Of a DNA stretch of 64,000 nucleotides, positions 43,918-52,576 are shown in pieces. The position numbers and the translations under genes were made by a program. This DNA comes from Isoptericola peretonis (GTDB lineage Bacteria > Actinomycetota > Actinomycetes > Actinomycetales > Cellulomonadaceae), in the NCBI GenBank assembly GCA_023241745.1, contig JALQCY010000005.1:185612-249611 (forward strand), written 5' to 3'. A model generated the notes under the pieces. It made no database searches and was not told the DNA's origin. It was given only the letters and a program-made list of their open reading frames with translations. Position 1 is the first letter of the stretch, and every line of letters begins with the position of its first letter.

Positions 43918-45197
43918 GCGGCCGCCGCTCTGGTCGGGTCGTCGGGGCCGGGAGCGGGCACCCGGGCGGTCAGGACGAAGCGGTCGCCCCGGGTGCCGGC
44001 GTCGAGCGAGCCGCCGACCGCGGCCAGACGCTCGCGCAGCCCGACGAGGCCCGCGCCTCCGACCCGCGGGCCTCCTGGGGCGGCCGGGTCCGGGCGGGCG
44101 CCGTCGTTGCTCACGGTCAGCGCCAGCTCCCGGACGCCGTCGCTCCTCGTGCCGTCCGTGAGGTCGATGCGGCACTCACGGGCGTCGGAGTGGCGCACGA
44201 TGTTGGTGACGCCCTCGCGCACGACCCAGGCCAGGGCCTCGACCTGCGGGGCCGCGAGGTGCGGCACCTCGCCGACGACCCGCACGGCCACACCGGCGGC
44301 GCGCAGCACCGATCGGGCGCCGTCGAGCTCGGTGGCCAGGTCGGCGCCGCGATACCCGGCGACGACCCCGCGCACCTCGCGCAGCGACTCCTGGGCGAGC
44401 GCACGCACCTCGTCCATCTCGTCCGCGCCCCGCGGGGCGCCGCGCCGGGCGAGAGCGGCCGCGAGCTCCGACTTCACGGCGACGGCGGACAGTGCGCGCC
44501 CGACGACGTCGTGCATGTCGCGGGCGATGCGCAGCCGCTCCTCCGCGACGGCCAGCCGGGCCGAGACCTCCCTCGCCGCGTCCAGCTCGCGCACCACCTC
44601 GACGATCCACATCGACATGCGGATCGTGCCCGCCCAGAACAGGGTGAACGCGTACGTCGCCAGGACCGCCGCCACCGTCGGCGCCGCCTCGACGCCTCCC
44701 CCGCCCAGCGACGCCGCCACCACCACGACGGGCACGACGAGGCCCACCTGGACGACCTGCCGGAACGTGAGGGTGACCGCGAGTGCGCCGACCGTCGCGG
44801 CCAGGCACACCGCGATCACGAGCGCACGCGGGTCCGCGAGCGGCCCGGCGGCGTCGTTCCCCGGCAGGGTCACCGCCGCGGTGACGACGACGGCACCGGT
44901 CGAGAGCAGCAGGGCGGTCGCGAGGGGACGCGACCGCCGGTCGGTGACCGGCCGGCCCTCGAACCCGGCGTGCACGGTCGCGAGGCAGACCAGCATGTGC
45001 GCGAGGGCGAGCAGCACCAGGGCGACGGACGCCCCGGGGCCCGGGGCCGGCGCGTCCGTCTCGGACAGCGCCGCCACGGCGTAGAGGTAGAAGAACGGCT
45101 CCAGCAGCACGAACAGGTACAGGGTGACGCGGGTGTACACCTCCACCCCGTAGGCGCCGCCCCCTGCCCGAACGCCTTGCGCGCGTCTGCTGCTCAC
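43914..45197 (-). CDS. Sensor histidine kinase (DesK-like, HisKA_3)
   Basis: A 427-residue membrane kinase. Five to six N-terminal helices (first near VTLYLFVLLEPFFYLYA) form a DesK-type sensor. The HisKA_3 dimerisation helix carries phospho-acceptor His229 (RIARDMHDVVGRALSAVAVKSELA). The HATPase domain has VVREGVTNIVRHSDA and GGAGLVGLRERL. It is the partner of the response regulator. Such kinases monitor membrane state or antibiotics. GTG 45197 is the first in-frame start and the upstream boundary is uncertain. Confidence 0.9.
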   Translation of the reverse strand: MSSRRAQGVRAGGGAYGVEVYTRVTLYLFVLLEPFFYLYAVAALSETDAPAPGPGASVALVLLALAHMLVCLATVHAGFEGRPVTDRRSRPLATALLLSTGAVVVTAAVTLPGNDAAGPLADPRALVIAVCLAATVGALAVTLTFRQVVQVGLVVPVVVVAASLGGGGVEAAPTVAAVLATYAFTLFWAGTIRMSMWIVEVVRELDAAREVSARLAVAEERLRIARDMHDVVGRALSAVAVKSELAAALARRGAPRGADEMDEVRALAQESLREVRGVVAGYRGADLATELDGARSVLRAAGVAVRVVGEVPHLAAPQVEALAWVVREGVTNIVRHSDARECRIDLTDGTRSDGVRELALTVSNDGARPDPAAPGGPRVGGAGLVGLRERLAAVGGSLDAGTRGDRFVLTARVPAPGPDDPTRAAAA

Positions 45198-45233
45198 GCC
45201 GTCAGCCTCCCACGTGCCGGAGCCTGGCCGCGT

Positions 45234-46076
45234 TCACCGGCGGGGCTCCCACCGCATCCACCGGCGTGCGGCGAGCACGCCGACGAAGGTCCACACGATC
45301 AGCACCCCGAGCGGGACGCGTGCGGCCGCGAGGGTCTCGACGAACGTCAGCGCCTGACCGTCCCCGTCGATGCCTGACGCCCCCAGCATCATGAGGTCGG
45401 TGATCGGCCGCAGCGGGGTGAAGGTGCTGATCGTGTCGAACACGCCCGACGAGCTGCCCGGTCCCCCGAAGATCCCGGCGAACGGCAGCGCGACGAACAG
45501 CAGCGGCAGGGTGGTGAGCTGTGCCGACTCCACGGTCCGCGACAGCCCGGAGGTCGCGGCGGCGAGCGCCGTCAGCATGACGGAGCCCCCGACCACGGCG
45601 AGCACCATCAGCAGCGGGTTCACGAACGCGGGCGGCTCGAGGAACACGGACACCGCGACGACGCCCAGCACGGCCTGCGCGAGGGCCACCACCACGGCCG
45701 GGACGGCGGCGCCGGCGAGGATCTCCGCCCGGGAGGACTCCCCGACGAGGTACCGCTTGAGCACCAGCTCCTCGCGCCGTGCCACGTACGCGACCGTGAG
45801 GTTGTAGTAGACGACGAACGTGAGCGACATGAGCGTCAGGACGTTGAGGAGCACGGGGCCCACGACGTCGTCCGCCGCATCACCGACGCCCCCGGCCGCC
45901 GTGAACAGCGCCATCGTCAGGGGCGGCAGGGCGAGGGCGTTGAACAGCGCGGTGCGGTTGCGCACGAGCAGGCGGAGCTCCGCGCGCGCGAGGACGCCGA
46001 CGCGGCGCAGGCCGTTCCGCGTCGTCGCCGGCCCGGCAGCCGCGCGGGGCGGGGTGGTCGAGGTCGTGGTGGTCAT
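45234..46076 (-). CDS. ABC-2 type transporter permease
   Basis: A 280-residue protein with six helices. It has the ABC-2 N-terminal VLARAELRLLVRNRTALFNALALPPLTMALF and a loop with FVVYYNLTVAYVARREELVLKRYLVGE. ATG 46076 overlaps the ATPase stop (ATGA). With the ATPase it forms an exporter, probably regulated by the downstream two-component system. Substrate unknown. Confidence 0.9.
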   Translation of the reverse strand: MTTTTSTTPPRAAAGPATTRNGLRRVGVLARAELRLLVRNRTALFNALALPPLTMALFTAAGGVGDAADDVVGPVLLNVLTLMSLTFVVYYNLTVAYVARREELVLKRYLVGESSRAEILAGAAVPAVVVALAQAVLGVVAVSVFLEPPAFVNPLLMVLAVVGGSVMLTALAAATSGLSRTVESAQLTTLPLLFVALPFAGIFGGPGSSSGVFDTISTFTPLRPITDLMMLGASGIDGDGQALTFVETLAAARVPLGVLIVWTFVGVLAARRWMRWEPRR

Positions 46077-47044
46077 GCCGCCACCTCCGTCGTGTCGTCG
46101 GTGTGCGCGCCGGAGCCGGCGCCGTCCATGGCGAGGAACGCCTGCTCGAGCGACGCCGAGCGGGCGTCGAGGTCGTCCAGCCGCAGCTGCCGGGCGTCCG
46201 CCCACTGCAGCAGGGTGAACAGGTCGTCCTGCAGGCTGGTGGTGCGCAGCCGCAGGCGGCCGACGCGGTCGATCTCGGGGACGCCGACGACGCCCTCGAG
46301 GGACGGCAGGTCACCGACCGTGGGGACGACGGGCCGGCCGGCGGCGTTCCGCACGACCAGCTCGACCCGGGCGGGCTCGGCGGCGACGATGTCGGCGACC
46401 GACCCGCTGCGCACGATGCGTCCCGCCTGCATGATCGCGATGCGGTCCGCGAGCTCCTCCGCCTCCTCGAGGTAGTGGGTGGTGAGCAGCACCGTGGTAC
46501 CGGCCGCGAGCAGGCCCTGCACCAGCCGCCACGTGGCGCGGCGGCTCTCCGGGTCGAGGCCCGTGGTGGGCTCGTCGAGGAACAGCACCTCGGGGTCCCC
46601 CATGGTCGCGAGCGCCAGGTCGAGCCGGCGCTTCTCCCCGCCGGACAGGCTCGCGACCCGCACGTCGGCGCGGTGGACGAGGTTGACGGCGTCGAGCACC
46701 ACGTCGACGGGCCGCGAGCGGCTGAGCGTGCCCGCCCAGGTCCGCGCCGTCTCGATCACCGTGAGGTCGCCGGAGAAGCCCGCGCTCTGCAGCATGATGC
46801 CGAGCGACCCGACGATCTGCCGCCGCTCGCGGTAGGGGTCGTGGCCCAGCACGCGGACCGTGCCGCCGTCCGACGGCGCGAGGCCCTCGACCAGCTCGAC
46901 GAACGACGTCTTGCCCGCGCCGTTGGTGCCGAGCAGGGCGACGAGCTCCCCGCGGTGGACGTCGAGGTCGACCCCGCGGACGGCCTCGAACGTGCCGTAC
47001 CGGCGGCGGGCCCCGCGGACGTGGACGATGGGTTCCGATGTCAT
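46073..47044 (-). CDS. ABC transporter ATP-binding protein
   Basis: A 323-residue ATPase: Walker A GTNGAGKTS, signature LSGGEKRR, Walker B VLFLDEPTTGLDP, switch His in LLTTHYLEE. A C-terminal domain of about 90 residues is typical of drug-resistance ATPases. First gene of a four-gene ATPase–permease–kinase–regulator block. Its upstream region (47045–47259) contains the repeat array of locus B. Confidence 0.92.
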   Translation of the reverse strand: MTSEPIVHVRGARRRYGTFEAVRGVDLDVHRGELVALLGTNGAGKTSFVELVEGLAPSDGGTVRVLGHDPYRERRQIVGSLGIMLQSAGFSGDLTVIETARTWAGTLSRSRPVDVVLDAVNLVHRADVRVASLSGGEKRRLDLALATMGDPEVLFLDEPTTGLDPESRRATWRLVQGLLAAGTTVLLTTHYLEEAEELADRIAIMQAGRIVRSGSVADIVAAEPARVELVVRNAAGRPVVPTVGDLPSLEGVVGVPEIDRVGRLRLRTTSLQDDLFTLLQWADARQLRLDDLDARSASLEQAFLAMDGAGSGAHTDDTTEVAA

Positions 47045-47180
47045 GCCTCCACCCTCGCGGCGGGGCGTCGTCGCAGGTAGTGCCGGCCGTCACCGGCTCC
47101 CGTGAGCCCTGCACGGGAGCGCCATGACATCTGTCACGACGCCCCGGCGCGCCGGTCGGCCGCGCACCAGCGCCGTGGGC

Positions 47181-47240
47181 GCGAGGTAGTCCCGATCTCG
47201 GCCAGGTAGTCCGAGATCGCGCGAGGCATTTCGAGGCGGC
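47181..47240. repeat. 20-bp-period intergenic repeat array (locus B)
   Basis: Units at 47181 and 47201 share G(C/A)GGTAGTCC-like cores and are exactly 20 bp apart; a degenerate third unit at 47221 (GCGAGGCATT) keeps the spacing. Orientation is opposite to locus A. It lies in the divergent region between the ABC ATPase and Nudix genes, 20 bp before the Nudix start. Confidence 0.7.
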
Positions 47241-47259
47241 CGGAGGGCAGGATGTCCGC

Positions 47260-47775
47260 ATGGCGCCCGGAGACGACACCGACGAGATCGTGGCCCTGTA
47301 CGACGAGGCCGGGAACGTGACGGGCAGCGCCCGCCGGTCGCGGGTGCGGGCGGAGAACCTGCGACACGCGGCAACCGCCGTCGTCGTGCGCAACACGGCG
47401 GGCGACGTCTACGTGCACCGCCGCACCGGGACCAAGGACCTCTACCCCGGCCGGTACGACTTCTGCGCGGGCGGCGTGCTGCGCGCCGGAGAGGATCCGC
47501 TCGAGTCCGCACGCCGCGAGCTGGCCGAGGAGCTCGGCGTCACCGGCGTCGAGCTGGTGCCCCTCGGCGTGGCCGACTACGTCGACGACCGCACCCGGAT
47601 GCACGGCTTCATCTACGAGTGCACGTACGACGGCCCGATCACCTGGCAGCCGGAGGAGGTGGCCTGGGGCGCGTGGGTCACCCCGGCCCGCCTGCTCGAG
47701 ATGCTGGACGAGCTGCCGTTCATGCCCGACAGCGTCGCCAACCTCGCGATCTGGCTGGACACCCTGCCGAGGTAG
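47260..47775 (+). CDS. Nudix hydrolase
   Basis: A 171-residue Nudix protein with the box GGVLRAGEDPLESARRELAEELG (catalytic REL-EE at the centre). The N-terminus (IVALYDEAGNVTGSARRS) resembles isopentenyl-diphosphate isomerase-like and YfcD-type Nudix enzymes. It hydrolyses a nucleoside-diphosphate-linked or phosphorylated compound of unknown identity. GGAGGG precedes the ATG. The TAG stop lies inside the first CGAGGTAGT unit of repeat locus C. Confidence 0.9.
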   Translation: MAPGDDTDEIVALYDEAGNVTGSARRSRVRAENLRHAATAVVVRNTAGDVYVHRRTGTKDLYPGRYDFCAGGVLRAGEDPLESARRELAEELGVTGVELVPLGVADYVDDRTRMHGFIYECTYDGPITWQPEEVAWGAWVTPARLLEMLDELPFMPDSVANLAIWLDTLPR

Positions 47776-47850
47776 TCCGGAGCTCGCGGGTCTCGCACTA
47801 CCTCGCGCGATGTCGCACTACCTCGCGGGGTCCGGGACTACCTCGGCTCC
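47767..47850. repeat. 20-bp-period intergenic repeat array (locus C)
   Basis: Three units (47791, 47811, 47831) carry ACTACCTCG at exactly 20-bp spacing. One opposite-orientation unit (CGAGGTAGT, 47768–47776) includes the Nudix stop codon. The opposed copies can pair into a hairpin: GCCGAGGTAGTCC matches GGACTACCTCGGC exactly. This gives a termination-like structure between two convergent genes. Confidence 0.82.
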
Positions 47851-47906
47851 GGAGCCGGCGAACGGGTGCCCGACGTGGTGAAGGCGTCCCCGGGTGACGA
47901 TGTCCT

Positions 47907-48323
47907 TCATCGGGCTGAGGCGACGTCCGCCATGAGATCGACGGACAAGGGCGCCAGCGGGTGCCCGGCCAGCGGCGCGGCCGGGTCGACCCACACGTGC
48001 TCCTCGAGCTCGGCCCTCGTCTCGACGTCGAAGCCGGACGGCAACGCGACCTCGAAGACGTGCGCGTCGACGACGTGGTCCGGCTCGTTCGCCGCGACGG
48101 CGGCGCGCCGGCCCAGGGGGCGGACGGCGGCGGGGTCGACGACGAGGCCGATCTCCTCGGCGCACTCGCGCACGAGCGCGGCGACCGGGTCCTCACCGGG
48201 CTCGATCTTGCCGCCCACCTGCATGAACGCGGTCGTGCCGCGCTTGCGCACGAGCAGGGCGTGGCCGTCGTCGCGCACGATGACGGCCGCGACGATGTGC
48301 AGCGTGGTGGTGGTGCCTGTCAT
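47907..48323 (-). CDS. Nudix hydrolase (MutT-like)
   Basis: A 138-residue protein with the Nudix box GGKIEPGEDPVAALVRECAEEIG. The short N-terminal strand LHIVAAVIVRDDGHALLVRKR is the usual MutT-type core. It probably cleans up damaged nucleotides or a related diphosphate. ATG 48323 lies one base past the dnaX stop, so translation is coupled to dnaX. Its exact substrate is unknown. Confidence 0.9.
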   Translation of the reverse strand: MTGTTTTLHIVAAVIVRDDGHALLVRKRGTTAFMQVGGKIEPGEDPVAALVRECAEEIGLVVDPAAVRPLGRRAAVAANEPDHVVDAHVFEVALPSGFDVETRAELEEHVWVDPAAPLAGHPLAPLSVDLMADVASAR

Positions 48324-48324
48324 G

Positions 48325-50847
48325 TCAGGGCTGCTCCGCGATCTCCTCGATGACCTTGCCGTCGAGCACCTGCACCACGAGCTGCACGCCGACCAACCCG
48401 GCGGACGTGATGTCGGGGTCGTCGGCGGAGGCCTCGTCGTCCGCGGGGTTCCCGCCGGTCGCGGGCGCCCACGTCGACCGGCCCTCCGACTGCTGCGCCT
48501 CGCGCACCCGGCGCTCCGCGGCCTGTCGCGGCGTCTCACGCGCCGACGAGGCTGCCGGGGCGGACGCGGGCGTGCGCTCGGCCGGCGCGCTGGGCGGCGC
48601 CTCGGGCTGGGGCCGCGGCGACGCGACGGGCCGACCGGCCGGAGCCGGGGCCGGGTCGTCGAGCGGCGGCTCGGGCTCGTCGTCGGGCGGGGGCTCGTGC
48701 AGGGAGACGCCAGCGAGCCAGGCGGCATCCGCCTCGTCGACCGAGGCGACCTGCCTCTTCTGCTGCGGCTGCGGGGCGTCCGGCGTCGCGCGCCGGGCGG
48801 GCGGCTCGACGACGGCGACAGCGGTGTCCGGGCGCGGCGCGCTCGCCGCGACCGTGGTGGCGGACGGGCGGGGACCGGCCCCCCGGTCGCCGGCGGCACC
48901 GCCGGAACCCACCTCGGTGGTCGGGGGCCCGTCGGGCCACACGGAGTCGTCGGGCTCCTCGGCGGCGTCTCCGCCCGGGTCGGACGGTTCCGGGGACCTG
49001 CCGGCCTCCCGAGGACGCGAGCCGGCGTCGACCTCGACGATCTCGACCCGCACCGCGACGCCGAGCGTCTGGTAGACGGCGTCCGAGATGGTCTCCGGCC
49101 GTCCCTGGCGCGCCAGCACGACGACGGCCGGCGCGAACCCGAGGCGCAGCACGTCGCCTTCGAGGCTCAGCACCTGGGCGTTCTCGCCGAGGAACGCGGC
49201 GGCCCGCGGGCTCGGGATGGCGCCCAGGACCTCGCGCCAGCGCCTACGGACCACCTCGGTGGTGACGGCGCTCACGGGAGCGGACGGCGCGGGCTCGGGC
49301 TCCGGCTCGACAGACGGCGCGGCCTCGACGGGCTCGGCCACCGCACCCTCCGGCTCGACCACCGCAGCCTCAGGCTCGACCACCGCAGCCTCAGGCTCGA
49401 CGGACGCAGCGGCCTCGGCAGGCTCCGCCACCGCAGCGTCAGGCTCGACGGGCGCAGCGGCCTCGGCAGGCTCGACCACCGTGTGCTCGGGGTCGGGCTC
49501 TGGAGCGCTCTCGGGCTCGGAGGCAGGGCGACGGCTCGCCTGCAGCGCGGCGCGGGCGGCGGCCGCGCCGCTGAGCCCGCCGGGGCCGGCACCGGCCGGG
49601 GCGGCCACCGGCTCGGCCGCCGGGAGCCCCGAGGCACCCCCGTCCGAGGCAGCCTGCCGTGCGGACGCGCCCACGGCGATGGCTCCGCGCTCGAGCCGGT
49701 CGATCCGCGCCGCGAGGCCCTCGGTGCCGTCGTCGGCTCCGGGAAGAAGCAGGCGGGCGCACAGGAGCTCGAGGTGCAGCCGGGGCGAGGTGGCGCCGGT
49801 CATCTCGGTGAGCGCCGCGTTCACGAGGTCGGCGGCGCGGGACAGCTCGGACACCCCGAGCCGCCCGGCCTGGGCGCGCATCCGCTCGAGCTGGTCGGCC
49901 GGGAGCCCGCGCAGCACGGCCTCGGCGGCGTCGCCCGAGACAGCGATGACGATGAGGTCGCGCAGGCGCTCGAGCACGTCCTCCACGAAGCGCCGCGGCT
50001 CGTGGCCGGTGGCGATCACCTGGTCGACGACGCGGAAGATCGAGGCGCCGTCGCGCGCCGCGAGCGCGTCGACGACGTCGTCGAGCAGCGTGGCGTGGGT
50101 GAAGCCGAGCAGGCCGACGGCGGTGTCGTACTCGACCGTGCCGCCGCTGGCGCCGGCGATGAGCTGGTCGAGCACGGACAGGCTGTCGCGCACGGAGCCG
50201 CCGCCGGCGCGGGTGACGAGCGGCGCGACTCCCCCGCCGAGCTCGACGCCCTCCGCGGCGGTGAGCTGCTCGAGGTACGGGCCGAGCACGTCCGGCGGCA
50301 CGAGGCGGAACGGGTAGTGGTGGGTGCGCGAGCGGATGGTGCCGATGACCTTGTCCGGCTCCGTCGTCGCGAAGACGAACTTCACGTGCTCGGGCGGCTC
50401 CTCGACGATCTTCAGCAGGGCGTTGAACCCGGCGGGCGAGACCATGTGGGCCTCGTCGATGATGAAGATCTTGTACCGGTCGCGGGCCGGGGCGAACGTG
50501 GCGCGCTCGCGCAGGTCACGAGCGTCGTCGACGCCGCCGTGGCTGGCGGCGTCGATCTCGACGACGTCGAGCGACCCGGGGCCGCCGCGTCCCAGCTCCT
50601 GGCACGACGGGCACTCGCCGCACGGGGTGTCGCGCGGCTTCTCCGGCGTGTTGAGCGCGCAGTTCAGGGTCCGGGCGAGGATGCGCGCGGAGGTCGTCTT
50701 GCCGCAGCCGCGCGGGCCGGAGAAGAGATAGGCGTGGTTGACGCGGCCGCTGCGCAGCGCCTGCATGAGCGGTGCGGTGACGTGCTCCTGGCCGATCACC
50801 TCGGCGAACGTGTCGGGCCGGTAGCGGCGGTACAGAGCGGTGGTCAC
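48325..50847 (-). CDS. dnaX: DNA polymerase III subunit gamma/tau
   Basis: An 840-residue clamp-loader subunit. The AAA+ domain has Walker A GPRGCGKTT (Lys50), a zinc module with Cys63, Cys76, Cys79 and Cys82, DEAH at 131–134 and the sensor region SVRDSLSVLDQL. A long Pro/Glu/Ala-rich linker with repeats (VEPAEAA-like) leads to the tau C-terminal domain. GTG 50847 lies seven bases after TACAGT, so the message may be leaderless. It is followed by a Nudix gene, not by ybaB and recR. Confidence 0.96.
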   Translation of the reverse strand: MTTALYRRYRPDTFAEVIGQEHVTAPLMQALRSGRVNHAYLFSGPRGCGKTTSARILARTLNCALNTPEKPRDTPCGECPSCQELGRGGPGSLDVVEIDAASHGGVDDARDLRERATFAPARDRYKIFIIDEAHMVSPAGFNALLKIVEEPPEHVKFVFATTEPDKVIGTIRSRTHHYPFRLVPPDVLGPYLEQLTAAEGVELGGGVAPLVTRAGGGSVRDSLSVLDQLIAGASGGTVEYDTAVGLLGFTHATLLDDVVDALAARDGASIFRVVDQVIATGHEPRRFVEDVLERLRDLIVIAVSGDAAEAVLRGLPADQLERMRAQAGRLGVSELSRAADLVNAALTEMTGATSPRLHLELLCARLLLPGADDGTEGLAARIDRLERGAIAVGASARQAASDGGASGLPAAEPVAAPAGAGPGGLSGAAAARAALQASRRPASEPESAPEPDPEHTVVEPAEAAAPVEPDAAVAEPAEAAASVEPEAAVVEPEAAVVEPEGAVAEPVEAAPSVEPEPEPAPSAPVSAVTTEVVRRRWREVLGAIPSPRAAAFLGENAQVLSLEGDVLRLGFAPAVVVLARQGRPETISDAVYQTLGVAVRVEIVEVDAGSRPREAGRSPEPSDPGGDAAEEPDDSVWPDGPPTTEVGSGGAAGDRGAGPRPSATTVAASAPRPDTAVAVVEPPARRATPDAPQPQQKRQVASVDEADAAWLAGVSLHEPPPDDEPEPPLDDPAPAPAGRPVASPRPQPEAPPSAPAERTPASAPAASSARETPRQAAERRVREAQQSEGRSTWAPATGGNPADDEASADDPDITSAGLVGVQLVVQVLDGKVIEEIAEQP
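49320..49480. repeat. Internal repeats in the dnaX linker
   Basis: Two perfect 21-bp units (ACCACCGCAGCCTCAGGCTCG, read on the plus strand) and related 27-bp units encode a Pro/Glu/Ala linker between the AAA+ and tau domains. Such repeats can vary in number between strains without affecting the flanking domains. Confidence 0.7.
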
Positions 50848-50892
50848 CCCCGCAACTGTAGACGCCGCGACCGACAGCCACGAGGCCGCTCC

Positions 50893-51381
50893 TCAGCCGG
50901 TGGACGACGCCCGCCGGTGGGCGATCGCGTCCACCTGGGCACGCAGGGTCGCCGTGGTCAGCTCGACCCAGCGAGCCACGGCGGTCAGCTCTTCCGGCGT
51001 GAACCGGGCCGTCACGTCGGCCATGCCCTGCCCCAGCCCGGCGAACGCCTCGGCCACCTCCGGCGGCGGCTCCGCCGAGGCCGCGATGACCAGGCGGCGC
51101 CGGTCCGCCGGGTCGCGCTCGCGCCGTGCGTGACCGCCGCGCTCGAGCCGGTCGACGAGGCCCGTCACGGCTCCGGCGGTGAGGCCGGTGCGCCGGGCGA
51201 GGTCGGTGGCGGACATCGGTCCGTCGCGCCGCAGCATGCCGAGCGCCTTGTGGTCGCCCGCGGACAGTCCGAGCAGCGAGCCGACCGCCTCGTGGAACAG
51301 CACGACGGCGTCGCTGAGCTCGGCGCCGAGCCGATCCCCTGCCGCCGTATCGCCGTCCTGCGGGCCCGCCGTCGTCGTCAT
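50893..51381 (-). CDS. MarR family transcriptional regulator
   Basis: A 162-residue winged-helix regulator with the recognition helix in SATDLARRTGLTAGAVTGLVDRLERGGHARRERDPADRRRLV, the DxRxxxv wing intact. ATG 51381 follows GGAGGA; an upstream start (51399) is less supported. It is divergent from a membrane-protein gene, which it probably regulates. Confidence 0.88.
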   Translation of the reverse strand: MTTTAGPQDGDTAAGDRLGAELSDAVVLFHEAVGSLLGLSAGDHKALGMLRRDGPMSATDLARRTGLTAGAVTGLVDRLERGGHARRERDPADRRRLVIAASAEPPPEVAEAFAGLGQGMADVTARFTPEELTAVARWVELTTATLRAQVDAIAHRRASSTG

Positions 51382-51410
51382 GTGCCTATCCTCCACCACG
51401 GTTGATGATT

Positions 51411-51425
51411 TAGCATACTGAACTA
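51411..51425. promoter_or_regulatory. Candidate MarR operator
   Basis: TAGCATACTGAACTA has symmetric ends (TAG…CTA) and lies in an AT-rich spot between the divergent MarR and membrane-protein genes. The inner bases are only partly symmetric, so this is tentative. Confidence 0.35.
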
Positions 51426-51455
51426 TTGACCGTGCCGAAGTATCGGAGGAGCCTC

Positions 51456-51992
51456 ATGCACGCCGGCGCCCACGAGGCCTGGGCGGTCTTCGCCCAGGCC
51501 CTCTCGTTCACCGCACGCCACTACCCCGTCGTGCTCGCGCTGGGCGTTCTCGCCTCCGCGCAGCGCTTTCTGTCCGTCGGCGGCGACGACCGCTTCGCGT
51601 GGGCCGGCGGCCTGCCCGGCGAGCTGTTCACCGCGGCCGTCCGCCTGCTCTTCCTGGCCTGGGTGGTGCGCGCACTGTTCGCCGGCTCGGACCTGCCGTG
51701 GTCGCAGGTCGGGCCGCGGCTGACCCGCTTCGTCGACGGGCACACCGCCATGCTCGTCGCGAGCGGCGCGCTCCTGGTCCTGCTCACCGTGGTCGCCAAG
51801 GTGATCCCCGACGCGATCGCCGGCGCGATCGACGACGGCTCGCGCGCGACCTTCCTGGCCTGGGAGCTCGCGATCAAGAACGTCACGGTGATCCCGTTCG
51901 TCATGGTCTGGATGACCACGGTCGCCCGGGTCGCGCTGCTCGGCGGCGCGGGCAGCCTGACCCTGGCGACGGCCGCCGGGCGCCAAATGTGA
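51456..51992 (+). CDS. Small integral membrane protein
   Basis: A 178-residue protein with three to four hydrophobic segments (first near YPVVLALGVLASAQRF, a later one AMLVASGALLVLLTVVAKVI). ATG 51456 follows GGAGGAG; the longer frame from 51426 lacks one. No recognisable domain. The stop codon lies inside the left arm of the TetR operator at 51983–52007, so its transcription may run into, or be limited by, that site. Divergent to MarR. Confidence 0.7.
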   Translation: MHAGAHEAWAVFAQALSFTARHYPVVLALGVLASAQRFLSVGGDDRFAWAGGLPGELFTAAVRLLFLAWVVRALFAGSDLPWSQVGPRLTRFVDGHTAMLVASGALLVLLTVVAKVIPDAIAGAIDDGSRATFLAWELAIKNVTVIPFVMVWMTTVARVALLGGAGSLTLATAAGRQM

Positions 51993-52007
51993 GTGACTCA
52001 CATTTGG
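51983..52007. promoter_or_regulatory. TetR operator, perfect palindrome
   Basis: CCAAATGTGAGT and ACTCACATTTGG are perfect 12-bp arms around a single central G. The site is 15–39 bp upstream of the TetR start, overlapping the spacer before a TAGGGT -10 box. Strong symmetry and position argue for autorepression of the TetR–ABC operon. Confidence 0.85.
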
Positions 52008-52021
52008 GCTAGGGTGGCGAC

Positions 52022-52576
52022 GTGCCGACCCTCACCTCGCCCCGCGCCCTGCGCACCCGGGCCCGCATCCTGGACGCCGCGCTCGACCTCTTCGAGGCAC
52101 GCGGCTACGACGCGACGACGGTCACCCAGGTCGCCGAGGCCGCCGGCGTCACGGAGATGACCTTCTTCCGGCACTTCCCGACCAAGGACGCCGTCCTCGT
52201 GAGCGACCCGTACGACCCGCTCATCGCGGACGCCGTCGCCGCCCAGCCGCGAGAGCTGGGGGCGTTCCAGCGCGTGCGTCGCGGCATGCTCGCCGCGCTG
52301 CGCGACATCACCCCCACGGAGGACGCCACCGCGCACCGGAGGGTGGCGCTCGTCGCCGCGAACCCGCGCCTGCGCGCCGCCGTCGTCCTGGCGACGGCGG
52401 CGACCGAGCGCGCCGTCGTGGACCGGCTCGTCGCCGACGGCGTGCCGCGCCTCGACGCGACGGTCGCCGCCGCCGCGTGCCTGGGCGCCTGCACCGCCGC
52501 GCTGCTCGCCCGCACCGACGCGGCCACGTCGCTCGCCGACACCGTCACCCGCGCGCTCGAGGTGCTCGATGCCTGA
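52022..52576 (+). CDS. TetR family transcriptional regulator
   Basis: A 184-residue TetR-type protein. The DNA-binding part is TRARILDAALDLFEARGYDATTVTQVAEAAGVTEMTFFRHFPTKDAVL; the Phe-Phe in FFRHF is typical of MftR-like members. The C-terminal domain is variable. GTG 52022 begins six bases after TAGGGT and has no ribosome binding site, so translation is probably leaderless. The downstream ABC ATPase overlaps its end by 8 bp. Confidence 0.9.
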   Translation: MPTLTSPRALRTRARILDAALDLFEARGYDATTVTQVAEAAGVTEMTFFRHFPTKDAVLVSDPYDPLIADAVAAQPRELGAFQRVRRGMLAALRDITPTEDATAHRRVALVAANPRLRAAVVLATAATERAVVDRLVADGVPRLDATVAAAACLGACTAALLARTDAATSLADTVTRALEVLDA

